DNA of 64,000 nt from Duganella sp. BuS-21. GTDB taxonomy: Bacteria; Pseudomonadota; Gammaproteobacteria; Burkholderiales; Burkholderiaceae_D. This document shows positions 26,953 through 36,829 of this stretch, one piece after another; within the stretch, counting starts at the first letter, position 1; each line of letters starts with the position of its first letter. The notes under the pieces were generated by a model. The model did not search any database, was not told where the DNA came from, and worked only from the letters and a program-made list of their open reading frames with translations. A program made the translations under genes and the position numbers. Location of the stretch: positions 2,666,001-2,730,000 of the forward strand of contig CP097466.1 in assembly GCA_041874725.1 (NCBI GenBank). Direction: 5' to 3'.

Positions 26953-29049
26953 TTATTCTCCCAGGTGTGCGTTGGGTGTGCCCAAAGTCTCCATCAGGTG
27001 CTGCTGTGCGTTGAAGCTGACTTGCTTGCCGCGTGGCCGGCGCCGCTGGTAGCGGCCGTCCGATTCCAGCTCCCAGGCATTGGTGTTGTCCTTCAAGTAC
27101 GGGCTCAGACCCTCGGCCATCACCCGCCGCTTGAGCGCCTTGTCCAGAATCGGGAAGGCCACTTCGATGCGGCGGAACAGGTTGCGGCTCATCCAGTCGG
27201 CGCTGGCCAGATAGGTGTCGTGCGCCAGGTCGTTGCGGAAGTAGTAGATGCGGCTGTGTTCGAGGAAGCGGCCGATCACCGAGCGCACTTTGATGTTTTC
27301 CGACAGCCCCGGCACGCCCGGCTTGAGCATGCAGGCGCCGCGCACGATCAGGTCGATCTTGACGCCATCCTTCGACGCCGCATACAGCGCGCGGATCACC
27401 GATTCGTCCACCAGCGCGTTGATTTTAACAATAATCCGTCCCGCACGTCCGCTGCGCGCAATCTTCGCTTCGTTGCGGATGGCCTTGATAATTTCGTTGT
27501 GCAGCGCGAATGGCGCCAGCCACAAATGGGTGAGCCGGTGCGGCTTGGTCAGGCTGGTCAGATGGATGAACACCTCGTTGACTTCCTGGGCGATGCCGGG
27601 ATGGCAGGTCAGCAGGCCGAAGTCGGTGTAGAACTTGGTGGTGGTCGGATGGTAGTTGCCGGTGCCGAGGTGGGCGTAGTAGCGCAGCTTGCCTTCCTCG
27701 CGGCGGATCACCAGCGCCACCTTGGCATGCGTCTTCAGGCCGACCACGCCGTACACCACCTGGGCGCCGGCCTGTTCCAGCTTGTCGGCCCAGTTGATGT
27801 TGGCTTCCTCGTCGAAGCGCGCCTTCAGCTCCACGATGACGGTGACTTCCTTGCCGGCGCGGGCCGCCAGAATCAGCGATTCCATCAAGTCCGAATTCAT
27901 GCCGGTGCGGTAGATGGTCTGCTTGATCGCCACCACCGACGGATCGTGCGCGGCGCTGCGGATGAAGTCGATCACGGTCTGGAACGACTGGTAGGGGTGG
28001 TGCAGCAAGATATCGTTTTCACTCAGCGCCGCGAAAATGTCGCTGTTGCCGGGTTTTTGCGCGAAGCCGGGGAAGAAGGGCGTGAAGCGCAGCGCCGGAT
28101 TGTCGACGTGGTCCATGATCTCGTTCAGGCGCACCAGGTTGACCGGGCCGTTGACCGCGTACAGCCGGCTTTGGTGCAGGCCGAACTGGTCGAGCAGGAA
28201 CTGCGACAGCTCCGGCGGGCAGTTCTTGGCCACCTCCAGCCGCACCGAGGCGCCGAATTGGCGCCCGGCCAGCTCGCCCTTGAGGGCCTGGCGCAGGTTT
28301 TTCACTTCGTCCTCGTCCACCCACAGGTCGCTGTCGCGGGTGACGCGGAACTGCGAATAGCCGAGCACTTCGCGGCTGGCGAACAGGTCCGAGATGTGGG
28401 CGTGGATCACGGACGACAGCAGGCAGAAGGAAATGCCGCCGCTCTTCGACAACTCGTCGGGTAGCCGGATTACGCGCGGCAGCACGCGCGGTGCCTTGAC
28501 GATGGCGATGCCGGTGCCGCGCCCGAAGGCATCCTTGCCGCCCAGCTGGACGATGAAGTTCAGGCTCTTGTTGACCACCTGCGGGAACGGGTGGGCCGGA
28601 TCGAGGCCGATCGGCGTCAGCAGCGGCCGCACCTCGGTGTCGAAGTAGTCCTTGACCCAGGCGCGCTGCGCCTCGTTGCGTTCGTTGTGGCGCACCAGGT
28701 GGATGCCGTTGGCGGCCATCTCCGGCAGGATTTCGTTGTTGAGGATTTCATATTGATGCGCCACCAGCAGGTGGCACTCATTGCTGATGCGCGAGAGCGT
28801 GGCGACCAGGGCAGGGTGGGTGGCCAGCGAACCGTCGGCCGCGCCGGCCGCCAGCAGGCTGGCCACGCGCACTTCAAAGAATTCATCGAGGTTGCTGCTG
28901 GCGATGCACAGGTAGCGCAGCCGTTCTAATAAAGGAATGCTTTTGTCTTCTGCCTGCGCCAATACGCGGCGGTTGAACATCAGTTGCGACAGCTCCCGGT
29001 CGAGGAAGGCCGAGTTCTTGTTTACTTCAGCATGCAAGTCAGGCTTCAT
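26953..29049 (-). CDS. ppk1: Polyphosphate kinase 1
   Basis: PPK1 reversibly polymerises the gamma-phosphate of ATP into polyphosphate. The 698-residue protein shows the N-terminal domain (FLDRELSQLMFNRRVLAQAED), the LLHHPYQSF segment, and the phosphohistidine regions LKTHAKVALVIRRE and YYAHLGTGNYHPTTTKFYTDFGLLT. An open frame runs further upstream; the ATG at 29049 fits family N-termini best, with an alternative at 29079. Both lie downstream of the PHO-box promoter. It is divergent from pstS and leads the ppk1-sixA operon. Confidence 0.95.
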   Translation of the reverse strand: MKPDLHAEVNKNSAFLDRELSQLMFNRRVLAQAEDKSIPLLERLRYLCIASSNLDEFFEVRVASLLAAGAADGSLATHPALVATLSRISNECHLLVAHQYEILNNEILPEMAANGIHLVRHNERNEAQRAWVKDYFDTEVRPLLTPIGLDPAHPFPQVVNKSLNFIVQLGGKDAFGRGTGIAIVKAPRVLPRVIRLPDELSKSGGISFCLLSSVIHAHISDLFASREVLGYSQFRVTRDSDLWVDEDEVKNLRQALKGELAGRQFGASVRLEVAKNCPPELSQFLLDQFGLHQSRLYAVNGPVNLVRLNEIMDHVDNPALRFTPFFPGFAQKPGNSDIFAALSENDILLHHPYQSFQTVIDFIRSAAHDPSVVAIKQTIYRTGMNSDLMESLILAARAGKEVTVIVELKARFDEEANINWADKLEQAGAQVVYGVVGLKTHAKVALVIRREEGKLRYYAHLGTGNYHPTTTKFYTDFGLLTCHPGIAQEVNEVFIHLTSLTKPHRLTHLWLAPFALHNEIIKAIRNEAKIARSGRAGRIIVKINALVDESVIRALYAASKDGVKIDLIVRGACMLKPGVPGLSENIKVRSVIGRFLEHSRIYYFRNDLAHDTYLASADWMSRNLFRRIEVAFPILDKALKRRVMAEGLSPYLKDNTNAWELESDGRYQRRRPRGKQVSFNAQQHLMETLGTPNAHLGE

Positions 29050-29110
29050 GTCTTTTTTATCACTTTGCAGGTATCTCATTCTAACGTGTTTGTAGAAGAA
29101 TGATTGCAAC

Positions 29111-29144
29111 AGTGTAAAGATCAAATATGACAGCTTTGTGACAA
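29111..29144 (-). promoter_or_regulatory. PHO box and -10 element for ppk1-sixA
   Basis: On the minus strand the 18-base site 29144-29127 reads as two PhoB half-sites, TGTCAC and TGTCAT, 11 bases apart. A -10 element TACACT (29116-29111) follows after a 10-base gap, the spacing expected when PhoB replaces a -35. This predicts induction of ppk1 and sixA in phosphate starvation. Confidence 0.75.
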
Positions 29145-29236
29145 AGCCTGTCATAAATGCCGTCCGATTATGACAAAGGGATGACGCTACAGAGGGGGAA
29201 TGCGCCCTCCAAGGCCATTTTTGAAATATTTTGGCC

Positions 29237-29270
29237 ATGTCATAAAGCTGTCATATTCGACCGCTAGACT
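29237..29270 (+). promoter_or_regulatory. PHO box and -10 element for the pst operon
   Basis: The site 29237-29254 reads ATGTCATAAAGCTGTCAT, two TGTCAT half-sites 11 bases apart, an almost exact match to the PhoB consensus. TAGACT (29265-29270) follows after 10 bases as the -10. Another TGTCAT half-site lies nearer the gene at 29287. Confidence 0.85.
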
Positions 29271-29307
29271 GCGCAGCATCCTAACCTGTCATAACAAAGG
29301 ACTTGAA

Positions 29308-30354
29308 ATGCGACTGAAACAATTGATCTCCTCCCTGGTGCTTGGCGCAGCGGCTGTAATGGCCTTCTCGTCGGCCGCTCACGCCGCCGATATGACCGGC
29401 GCCGGCGCAACCTTCCCTTACCCGATCTACGCCAAGTGGGCCGAGTCGTACAAAGCCGCAACCGGCAACGGCCTGAACTACCAGTCCGTCGGTTCGGGCG
29501 CAGGCATCAAGCAGATCAAAGCCAAGACCGTCGACTTCGGCGCATCGGACATGCCACTGGCAGCCGCCGACCTGGACGCTGAAGGCCTGATGCAATTCCC
29601 GGCCATCATGGGCGGCGTTGTGACCGTGGTTAACCTGGACGGTATCACCCCAGGCCAGCTGAAACTGACCGGCCCCGTGGTTGCCGACATCTACCTGGGC
29701 AAAGTCACCAAGTGGAACGACGCCGCCATCGCCGCGCTGAACCCAGGCGTGAAACTGCCAGCCGACGACATCACCGTGGTACACCGCGCCGACGGTTCGG
29801 GCACCTCCTTCCTGTTCACCGACTTCCTGTCGAAAACCAGCCCTGAGTTCAAGACCAAGATCGGCGCTTCGACCGCTGTGAAATGGGTGGTTGGTGTCGG
29901 CGGTAAAGGCAACGAAGGCGTCGCCGCCAACGTGCAGCGTATCAAAGGTTCGATCGGCTACGTCGAGTGGGCTTACGCCAAAAAGAACAAAATGTCGCAC
30001 ACCCAGCTGAAAAACAAGGACGGCAACTTCATGCAGCCGGACGACGAGTTCTTCAAAGCTGCCGCCGCCAACGCCGAGTGGACCAAGACCCCAGGCTTCG
30101 GCGTGGTGCTGACCGACCAGGCTGGCAAAAACTCGTGGCCGATCACCGGCGTGTCGTTCATCCTGATGCACAAAGCACAGGCTGACGCCACCAAGGGCAA
30201 GGAAGTCGTGAAGTTCTTCGAGTGGGCCTTCAAAAACGGCGGCGCCGCTGCCACCGAACTGGACTACGTACCGCTGCCGGCATCGGTCATCAAGCTGGTC
30301 CAGGATTCCTGGAAAGCCAACCTGAAAGACACTTCGGGCAAGGCCATCTACTAA
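29308..30354 (+). CDS. pstS: Phosphate ABC transporter substrate-binding protein
   Basis: PstS captures phosphate in the periplasm for the PstCAB importer. The 348-residue protein has a signal peptide (cut after SSAAHA) and the PstS landmarks TGAGATFPYPIYAKW, VGSGAGIKQI, VDFGASDMPL and HRADGSGTSFLFTDFLSK, which supply the phosphate contacts. The ATG has AAAGGA upstream. Many lysines come as AAA and prolines as CCA, unlike neighbouring genes, which is typical of a highly expressed protein. It leads the pstSCAB-phoU-phoB-phoR block. Confidence 0.97.
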   Translation: MRLKQLISSLVLGAAAVMAFSSAAHAADMTGAGATFPYPIYAKWAESYKAATGNGLNYQSVGSGAGIKQIKAKTVDFGASDMPLAAADLDAEGLMQFPAIMGGVVTVVNLDGITPGQLKLTGPVVADIYLGKVTKWNDAAIAALNPGVKLPADDITVVHRADGSGTSFLFTDFLSKTSPEFKTKIGASTAVKWVVGVGGKGNEGVAANVQRIKGSIGYVEWAYAKKNKMSHTQLKNKDGNFMQPDDEFFKAAAANAEWTKTPGFGVVLTDQAGKNSWPITGVSFILMHKAQADATKGKEVVKFFEWAFKNGGAAATELDYVPLPASVIKLVQDSWKANLKDTSGKAIY

Positions 30355-30367
30355 TCCGGACTTCCCT

Positions 30368-30432
30368 TCGCCGCCAGGCAGCGCGGCGGCGAGGGGGTTA
30401 GCCTGCGGCGCCCACCCGGACACCGCAGGCTA
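30368..30432 (+). promoter_or_regulatory. Two stem-loops in the pstS-pstC gap
   Basis: The first stem is TCGCCGCC / GGCGGCGA (30368-30375, 30385-30392). The second is TAGCCTGCGG / CCGCAGGCTA (30399-30408, 30423-30432). Neither has a T-run. They lie within the operon and may protect pstS mRNA or reduce read-through to pstC, giving more binding protein than permease. Confidence 0.5.
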
Positions 30433-30455
30433 GCTTACATCCACCGAGAAAAAAT

Positions 30456-31502
30456 ATGAGCGCAGATATCACTTCCACGCCACTATCCAAGCAAGAGCCA
30501 GCCATGCACATCAACACCGCGCAAGCGACCGCCGCAGAACAGGCGGCAACGCAGGCCATGCTCCGCACCATGCGTAATCAGCGCATCCAGGATTTCATCT
30601 TCCACAAGACCACCATGATCTTCGCGCTGTCGGTGCTGGCGGTGCTGATGGGGATTATCTTTTCGTTGATGGTCGGCGCCTGGCCGGCGTTCAAGGAGTT
30701 CGGCCCGGCCTTTATCACCACCGTCGAGTGGGATCCGGTCAACGACAAATACGGCGCCATGATCGCCATCGTCGGCACCCTGGTCACCTCCGGCATCGCG
30801 CTGCTGATCGCCTTCCCGGTGTCGTTCGGCATCGCGCTGTTCCTGACCGAGATCTGCCCGGCCGGCCTGCGCCGTCCGCTGGGCACGGCGGTCGAGCTGC
30901 TGGCCGGCGTGCCGTCGATTATCTACGGCATGTGGGGCTTGTTCGTGTTTGCGCCGCTGTTTGGCGACTACGTCCAGCCTTTCCTGAAACAGACGATCGG
31001 CCAACTGCCGCTGATCGGCCAGTTCTTCAGCGGCCCGACCATGGGCATCGGCATCCTGACCGCCGCCCTGATCCTGGCCGTGATGATCATCCCGTTCATC
31101 TCCTCGGTGATGCGCGACGTGTTCGAGATCGTGCCGGCCGTGCTGAAGGAATCGGCCTACGGCCTGGGCTGCACCCGCTGGGAAGTGGTGCGCAAGATCG
31201 TGCTGCCTTACACCAAGACCGGCGTGGTCGGCGGCGTCATGCTGGGCCTGGGCCGCGCGCTCGGCGAAACCATGGCGGTCACCTTCGTGATCGGCAACGC
31301 CAACAAGCTGTCGTGGTCCTTGTTCGCGGCCGGCAACTCGATCGCCTCCACCCTGGCCAACGAATTCGCCGAATCGGACACCGTGCTGCACACCTCGTCG
31401 CTGTTCGCGCTGGCCCTGATTCTGTTCGTGATCACCTTTATCGTTCTGTCCGCCGCCAAGCTGATGCTGGCCGGCATGTCTCGCAAGGAAGGCGTCAAAT
31501 AA
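30456..31502 (+). CDS. pstC: Phosphate ABC transporter permease PstC
   Basis: A 348-residue inner-membrane subunit of the high-affinity phosphate importer. A cytoplasmic N-terminal tail of about 50 residues precedes six membrane helices. The ABC-permease loop near the C-terminal third reads [29 protein letters not shown], with [17 protein letters not shown] after it, both typical of PstC. Its stop overlaps the pstA start by one base (TAATG). Confidence 0.96.
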   Translation: MSADITSTPLSKQEPAMHINTAQATAAEQAATQAMLRTMRNQRIQDFIFHKTTMIFALSVLAVLMGIIFSLMVGAWPAFKEFGPAFITTVEWDPVNDKYGAMIAIVGTLVTSGIALLIAFPVSFGIALFLTEICPAGLRRPLGTAVELLAGVPSIIYGMWGLFVFAPLFGDYVQPFLKQTIGQLPLIGQFFSGPTMGIGILTAALILAVMIIPFISSVMRDVFEIVPAVLKESAYGLGCTRWEVVRKIVLPYTKTGVVGGVMLGLGRALGETMAVTFVIGNANKLSWSLFAAGNSIASTLANEFAESDTVLHTSSLFALALILFVITFIVLSAAKLMLAGMSRKEGVK

Positions 31503-32374
31503 TGAGCGCAACTCTGGAAAAAGCCGCGATGAATCCGGTGTATCGCAAGCGTCTGCTGACGCACCGCATCGGCATCGCGTTGTCGGTCGCTGCAATGTCG
31601 GTCGGTCTGCTGGTGCTGGCCTGGATTCTGTTCACCCTGATCATCAAGGGCTTCGGCGCGCTGAGCATCGACATGTTCACGCAAACCACACCGGCCCCGG
31701 GCAGCGAAGGCGGCGGTCTGCTGAACGCCATCTTCGGCAGCTTCATGATCGTCGGCCTGTCGACCCTGATCTCGACCCCGATCGGCATCCTGGCCGGCAT
31801 CTACCTGGCCGAATACGGCGAAGAAAACAAGGTGGCTGCGGTGACCCGCTTCGTCACCGACATCATGCTGTCGGCGCCGTCGATCGTGATCGGCATGTTC
31901 GTGTGGGCCATGTACGTGGCCACCACCAGGCACTACTCGGGCTACGCCGGCTCCATCGCGCTGGCCCTGATCGCCATCCCGGTGGTGGTGCGCACCACCG
32001 ACAATATGCTGCGCCTGGTGCCCAATAGCCTGCTGGAAGCGGCCTTCGCCCTCGGCGCGCCGCGCTGGAAAGTCGCCATGTTGGTGCGCCTGCGCGCCGT
32101 CAAGGCTGGCGTCATCACCGGCGTGCTGCTGGCCGTGGCCCGCGTCTCCGGCGAAACCGCGCCGCTGCTGTTCACCGCGCTGAACAACCAGTTCTTCAGC
32201 GCCGACATGAACGCGCCGATGGCCAACCTGCCGGTGGTGATCTACGGCTTCGCCATGAGCCCTTACGACAACTGGCGCGACCTGGCATGGGGCGGCGCGC
32301 TGCTCGTGACCTTCAGCGTGCTGGCACTGAACGTGATCGCCCGCACCGTGTTTGCCCAAAAAGCCCCGAACTAA
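31502..32374 (+). CDS. pstA: Phosphate ABC transporter permease PstA
   Basis: The second membrane subunit, 290 residues with six predicted helices. Landmarks are GIYLAEYGEENKVAAVTRF, the SAPSIVIGMFVW segment and the ABC loop EAAFALGAPRWKVAMLVRL, followed by ARVSGETAPLLFTA. It is coupled to pstC by a one-base overlap and followed 21 bases later by pstB. Confidence 0.96.
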   Translation: MSATLEKAAMNPVYRKRLLTHRIGIALSVAAMSVGLLVLAWILFTLIIKGFGALSIDMFTQTTPAPGSEGGGLLNAIFGSFMIVGLSTLISTPIGILAGIYLAEYGEENKVAAVTRFVTDIMLSAPSIVIGMFVWAMYVATTRHYSGYAGSIALALIAIPVVVRTTDNMLRLVPNSLLEAAFALGAPRWKVAMLVRLRAVKAGVITGVLLAVARVSGETAPLLFTALNNQFFSADMNAPMANLPVVIYGFAMSPYDNWRDLAWGGALLVTFSVLALNVIARTVFAQKAPN

Positions 32375-32395
32375 TTTATAAAGCGAATCCATCAC

Positions 32396-33196
32396 ATGAA
32401 TACGCAACTGAGCCAAGAGAATGTTATCGCCATGAACGGCAAACGCACCACCATCGAAATTTCCGGCCTGAACTTCTTCTACGGTAAGACCCAGAGCCTG
32501 CACAACGTCAACCTGAACGTCCATGAGAAGCAGGTGACGGCCTTTATCGGCCCGTCGGGCTGCGGCAAGTCGACCCTGCTGCGCACGCTGAACCGCATGT
32601 ACGATCTGTACCCAGGCCAGCGCGCCGAAGGTTCGATCATGTACCGCGGCCGCAATATCCTCGACGACGGCCAGGATCTGAACATGCTGCGCGCCAAGGT
32701 CGGCATGGTGTTCCAGAAGCCGACGCCGTTCCCGATGTCGATCTACGACAACATCGCCTTCGGCGTGCGCCTGTATGAAGACCTGTCGAAGGGCGAAATG
32801 GACGAGCGCGTGGAATGGGCGCTGAAGAAGGCCGCGCTGTGGGGCGAGGTCAAGGACAAGCTGACCAAGAGCGGCCTGTCGCTGTCGGGCGGCCAGCAAC
32901 AGCGTTTGTGCATCGCGCGCGGCGTGGCGGTGAAACCGGACGTGCTGCTGCTGGACGAGCCGACCTCGGCGCTGGACCCGATCTCGACGTCCAAGGTGGA
33001 AGAGCTGATCAGCGAGCTGAAACAGGACTACACCATCGCCATCGTCACCCACAATATGCAGCAGGCCGCGCGTTGCTCGGACTACACCGCCTATATGTAC
33101 CTGGGCGAGCTGGTGGAATTCGGCGAGACCGACCAGATTTTCATGAATCCGGCACGCAAGGAAACCCAGGACTACATCACCGGCCGTTTCGGCTGA
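32396..33196 (+). CDS. pstB: Phosphate ABC transporter ATP-binding protein PstB
   Basis: The 266-residue ATPase drives phosphate import and is part of the PhoR signalling complex. Walker A is GPSGCGKST with Lys58, the signature is LSGGQQQRL, and Walker B is [13 protein letters not shown]. The PstB-specific stretch [13 protein letters not shown] is present. A second in-frame ATG at 32432 is also possible. Confidence 0.97.
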   Translation: MNTQLSQENVIAMNGKRTTIEISGLNFFYGKTQSLHNVNLNVHEKQVTAFIGPSGCGKSTLLRTLNRMYDLYPGQRAEGSIMYRGRNILDDGQDLNMLRAKVGMVFQKPTPFPMSIYDNIAFGVRLYEDLSKGEMDERVEWALKKAALWGEVKDKLTKSGLSLSGGQQQRLCIARGVAVKPDVLLLDEPTSALDPISTSKVEELISELKQDYTIAIVTHNMQQAARCSDYTAYMYLGELVEFGETDQIFMNPARKETQDYITGRFG

Positions 33197-33233
33197 TCCC
33201 CCTTATAATATCGAAATGTAAATGGAGCGCAGC

Positions 33234-33944
33234 ATGATCGGTGAGCATTCATCCAAGCAGTACGACAACGAACTGGAAGCCATCCGCAGCAAAGTGCTGC
33301 TGATGGGCGGCATCGTCGAGACCCAGTTCCTCGACGCCATGACCTGTTTCCGTATCGGCAACTCCGAGCGCGCCGACCGCGTGATGCGCGAGGACGACAC
33401 GGTCAACCAGCTGGAAGTGTCGCTGGACGACGCCTGCAGCCACCTGATCGTGCGCCGCCAGCCGGCCGCCAACGACCTGCGCACCATCATGGCCACCATC
33501 AAGGTGATCACCGATCTGGAGCGCATCGGCGACGAAGCCACCAAGATCGCCCGCACCGCCAAGCAGCTGCACGCGCGCGGCGCGGTGACCGTGAACCACT
33601 ATGAAATGGTGCGCGGCATCGCCAACAACACCAGCGATCTGCTGCACGACGCGCTGGACGCTTTTGCCCGCAACGACGGCAAGCAGGCGCTGCAACTGAT
33701 CGCCCAGGACGCCGTGATCGACCACGAGTTCCGCTCGATCATGCGCAATCTGATCACTTTCATGATGGAAGACCCGCGCACGATTTCGGCCGCGCTGGAT
33801 ACGCTGTGGGTGGCCAAGGCCATCGAGCGCATCGGCGACCACGCCAAGAATATCGCGGAATACGTGATCTATGTGGTGGAAGGCCGCGACATCCGTCACA
33901 CCAAACTCCCCATGCTGGAAGAACAGCCTGAACAAGCCGAGTAA
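33234..33944 (+). CDS. phoU: Phosphate signalling complex protein PhoU
   Basis: PhoU links the state of the Pst importer to PhoR, keeping the Pho regulon off when phosphate is plentiful. The 236-residue protein has two three-helix repeats with the metal-binding E/DxxxD motifs (ITDLERIGDEATKIA and KAIERIGDHAKNIAEYVIY). The ATG at 33234 has GGAG seven bases upstream; the ATG at 33222 overlaps that site and is less likely. Confidence 0.96.
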   Translation: MIGEHSSKQYDNELEAIRSKVLLMGGIVETQFLDAMTCFRIGNSERADRVMREDDTVNQLEVSLDDACSHLIVRRQPAANDLRTIMATIKVITDLERIGDEATKIARTAKQLHARGAVTVNHYEMVRGIANNTSDLLHDALDAFARNDGKQALQLIAQDAVIDHEFRSIMRNLITFMMEDPRTISAALDTLWVAKAIERIGDHAKNIAEYVIYVVEGRDIRHTKLPMLEEQPEQAE

Positions 33945-33955
33945 ATAAACGATAA

Positions 33956-34648
<693 letters not shown>

Positions 34649-34655
34649 GTTTCAC

Positions 34656-35969
34656 ATGAATCCTAAACTGGTGTTCTGGGTGCCTGCCGCGCTGCGCACC
34701 GCCATCATCCTGGCGGCGTGCGCGGTCGGAGGCTGGATCTTCGGCTGGGTCAACGGCCTGATCCTGGCGTTGCTGGCCATGATGGCGCTGGTGTTCACCC
34801 AGCTGTCATATCTGTATCAGCTCAGCAACTGGATGGACGACCCGCAGAGCGCCAAGCTGCCGGACGGCTGGGGCGAATGGACCAACATCTTCTCGCGCCT
34901 GTACCGCATGCGGCGCGAGGACGAAAAAAACCAGACCGAGCTGACCGAATGGCTGGCGCGCTTCCGCCAGGCCATGCACCTGCTGCCGGACGGCGTGGCC
35001 ATCATGGACGACGTGTTGTTCCTGGAGTGGTGCAATCCGGCCGCCGAGCAGCACCTGGGCCTGAGCAACGAGCGCGACAAGGGCATGCGCGTGACCAACC
35101 TGGTGCGCAATCCGGATTTCATGGATTACATCATCCTTGGCCGCTACGAGCAGCCGCTGACCATCAGCTTCCGCGAGCGCAAGCTGATCGTGCACATCAT
35201 TCCATTTGAAAACCGCCGCCAGATTCTGGTGACGCACGACGCCACCGAAACCGAGCGCATCGAGGAAATGCGGCGCGACTTCATCGCCAATGCGTCGCAC
35301 GAACTGCGCACGCCGCTGACGGTGATCGTCGGCTTCCTGGAAATCGCCGCGCAGGAAGGGCTGGACGCGGCCACGCGCTCCTCGCACCTGAAGCTGATGA
35401 CGGAGCAGGGCCACCGCATGCAGCACCTGATCGAGGACATGCTGACCTTGTCGCGCCTGGAGTCGGTGGATTACCCGATGCGGCCGGAGCCGATCGTGGT
35501 CAACCAGCTGATGGACCAGTTGCTGCGCGAGGCGCGGGCGCTGTCGGCCGGCAAGCACGAGATCACCATGGAAGTGTCCGGTCCAGATGTGTTGGGTTCG
35601 TATGATGAGCTGCACAGCGCCTTCGGCAACCTGGCCTCGAACGCCGTGCGTTACACGCCGGCGGGTGGCAAGATCCACCTGGTCTGGAAAGAATTCGAGA
35701 ACGGCATCAAATTCATGGTGGAAGATACCGGCATCGGCATCAGCCCCGAGCACATTTCGCGCTTGACCGAGCGTTTCTACCGCGTCGACAAGAGCCGCTC
35801 ACGCGAAACGCAGGGTACCGGCCTGGGGCTGGCCATCGTCAAACACGTGCTGCTGCGCCACGGCAGCACACTGCAGATCAAATCCGAAGCGGGCAAGGGC
35901 AGCACCTTCATCGTCTGCATGCCGAAGACGGCGGTGGTGGAGCAGCAGCCGGAGCTGCTGGCCGGTTAA
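34656..35969 (+). CDS. phoR: Phosphate regulon sensor histidine kinase PhoR
   Basis: A 437-residue membrane kinase that phosphorylates PhoB. Two N-terminal membrane helices (about 10-55) lie close together with almost no periplasmic loop, as is usual for PhoR. A PAS-like domain covers about 95-200, then DHp with His215 in NASHELRTPL, and the ATPase domain with N (FGNLASNAVRYTP), G1 (DTGIGIS) and G2 (GTGLGLAIVKH) boxes. The ATG at 34656 is chosen over a longer open frame because it directly follows the phoB stop. Its end overlaps the convergent DUF3597 gene by four bases. Confidence 0.95.
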   Translation: MNPKLVFWVPAALRTAIILAACAVGGWIFGWVNGLILALLAMMALVFTQLSYLYQLSNWMDDPQSAKLPDGWGEWTNIFSRLYRMRREDEKNQTELTEWLARFRQAMHLLPDGVAIMDDVLFLEWCNPAAEQHLGLSNERDKGMRVTNLVRNPDFMDYIILGRYEQPLTISFRERKLIVHIIPFENRRQILVTHDATETERIEEMRRDFIANASHELRTPLTVIVGFLEIAAQEGLDAATRSSHLKLMTEQGHRMQHLIEDMLTLSRLESVDYPMRPEPIVVNQLMDQLLREARALSAGKHEITMEVSGPDVLGSYDELHSAFGNLASNAVRYTPAGGKIHLVWKEFENGIKFMVEDTGIGISPEHISRLTERFYRVDKSRSRETQGTGLGLAIVKHVLLRHGSTLQIKSEAGKGSTFIVCMPKTAVVEQQPELLAG

Positions 35970-36370
35970 TCCTTCAGGTCGGCGGGCACTTTGCCGCCGT
36001 TCTGCGCCAGCTTGGTCATCACCTGGCGGTGCAGCCAGATATTCATGCTGGCGGAATTCTCCATGTCGCCGGCATAGTGCAGCTCCTGCGCCAGCTCCTT
36101 GCGCGACTGCAGACTGCTATCCAGATCCAGCAGCTTCAACAGATCCACGATCGACGTGCGCCAGTTCAGTGGCTGGCCGGCCTGCTTGGCCTTGTCGTTG
36201 AGGATGCTTTCGACATCCACATCGGTCAGCTGCACGGCGGCAGGTTCGACGACCGGCGCGGTCGGCGCCGGTCCGGGCGCTGTCGGCACGGTAGTTCCCT
36301 GCGGCGCTTGCGCTACCGCCGGATGCGATGGCGGGAAAATCTTGTGGAAGATGTTGCTGAGCATACCCAT
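35966..36370 (-). CDS. DUF3597 family protein
   Basis: A 134-residue protein with the DUF3597 layout: a start MGMLSNIFHKIFP, a Pro/Ala/Thr-rich linker (about 15-45), then a conserved domain with DVESILNDKAKQAGQPLNWRT, SIVDLLKLLDLDSSLQSRKELA and NIWLHRQVMTKLAQNGGKVP. No signal peptide is seen. The family resembles LysM/BON-associated small proteins in length but has no established role. The neighbouring 100-residue gene upstream is probably co-transcribed. Confidence 0.85.
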   Translation of the reverse strand: MGMLSNIFHKIFPPSHPAVAQAPQGTTVPTAPGPAPTAPVVEPAAVQLTDVDVESILNDKAKQAGQPLNWRTSIVDLLKLLDLDSSLQSRKELAQELHYAGDMENSASMNIWLHRQVMTKLAQNGGKVPADLKD

Positions 36371-36380
36371 AGTGATTCCT

Positions 36381-36683
36381 TTACTTGCTTGAGGCGCGCG
36401 CCAGCTCGCCGTTGAAAAATTCTGTCACGCGATCGACCATGCCGGGCGCATGTTGCTCGGCGGTGGCGGCGATTTCCTCCACTTGCACGGGCGTGATGTG
36501 CTCGGTCTGCTCGGGCGTCACATGCGGATGGGTTTCCGTGCCGAAGTCGCCGATGCTGGCGGCCAGCGATGCGGCCATCTCGTGGCTGACCTTGCTCAAA
36601 AGACGGTTGACGATGTCGGCCCGTTGCTCCGGACTGCTGAGCAAAAACAATTGGCTAATGGTGTGGTCGGTGGTTGCGGACAT
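36381..36683 (-). CDS. Hypothetical protein, 100 residues
   Basis: I do not recognise the family. The product is soluble and acidic (HVTPEQTEHITPVQVEEIAATAEQ) with predicted helices throughout and no cysteines. Its C-terminal part (HAPGMVDRVTEFF) suggests a small bundle. The ATG at 36683 has AGGAGC seven bases upstream and codon usage matches the neighbours, so it is likely real. It ends 10 bases before the DUF3597 gene. Confidence 0.7.
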   Translation of the reverse strand: MSATTDHTISQLFLLSSPEQRADIVNRLLSKVSHEMAASLAASIGDFGTETHPHVTPEQTEHITPVQVEEIAATAEQHAPGMVDRVTEFFNGELARASSK

Positions 36684-36761
36684 ATTTGCTCCTGGTTGCG
36701 ATGGAACCAAGTTAACGCGCCACCCACCGCAGGTCTGTACGCCCTCTAACGCTCTCATGCT

Positions 36762-36827
36762 TCGGGGTCAGTTCCGACATTCGGACATTTCGCGCGCGAA
36801 ATGTCCGAATGTCGGAACTGACCCCGA
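36762..36827. repeat. Perfect 66-bp palindrome
   Basis: The sequence is fully self-complementary around 36794/36795 (centre CGCG|CGCG) with no loop. Each 33-base arm contains GGGGTCAG at its outer end and ACATTCGGACATTTCGCG at its inner end. It lies three bases beyond the stop codon of the AI-2E transporter gene and could form a cruciform in DNA or a long RNA hairpin. No T-run follows. Confidence 0.9.
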
Positions 36828-36829
36828 CT

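Noticed and set aside
31208..33052. A 614-codon minus-strand open frame opposite pstC, pstA and pstB
   Set aside because: Shadow of the pst genes; composition is His/Gln/Asp-rich and resembles no protein family.
36762..36827. The 66-bp palindrome as an ordinary rho-independent terminator
   Set aside because: It has no loop and no T-run on either strand.
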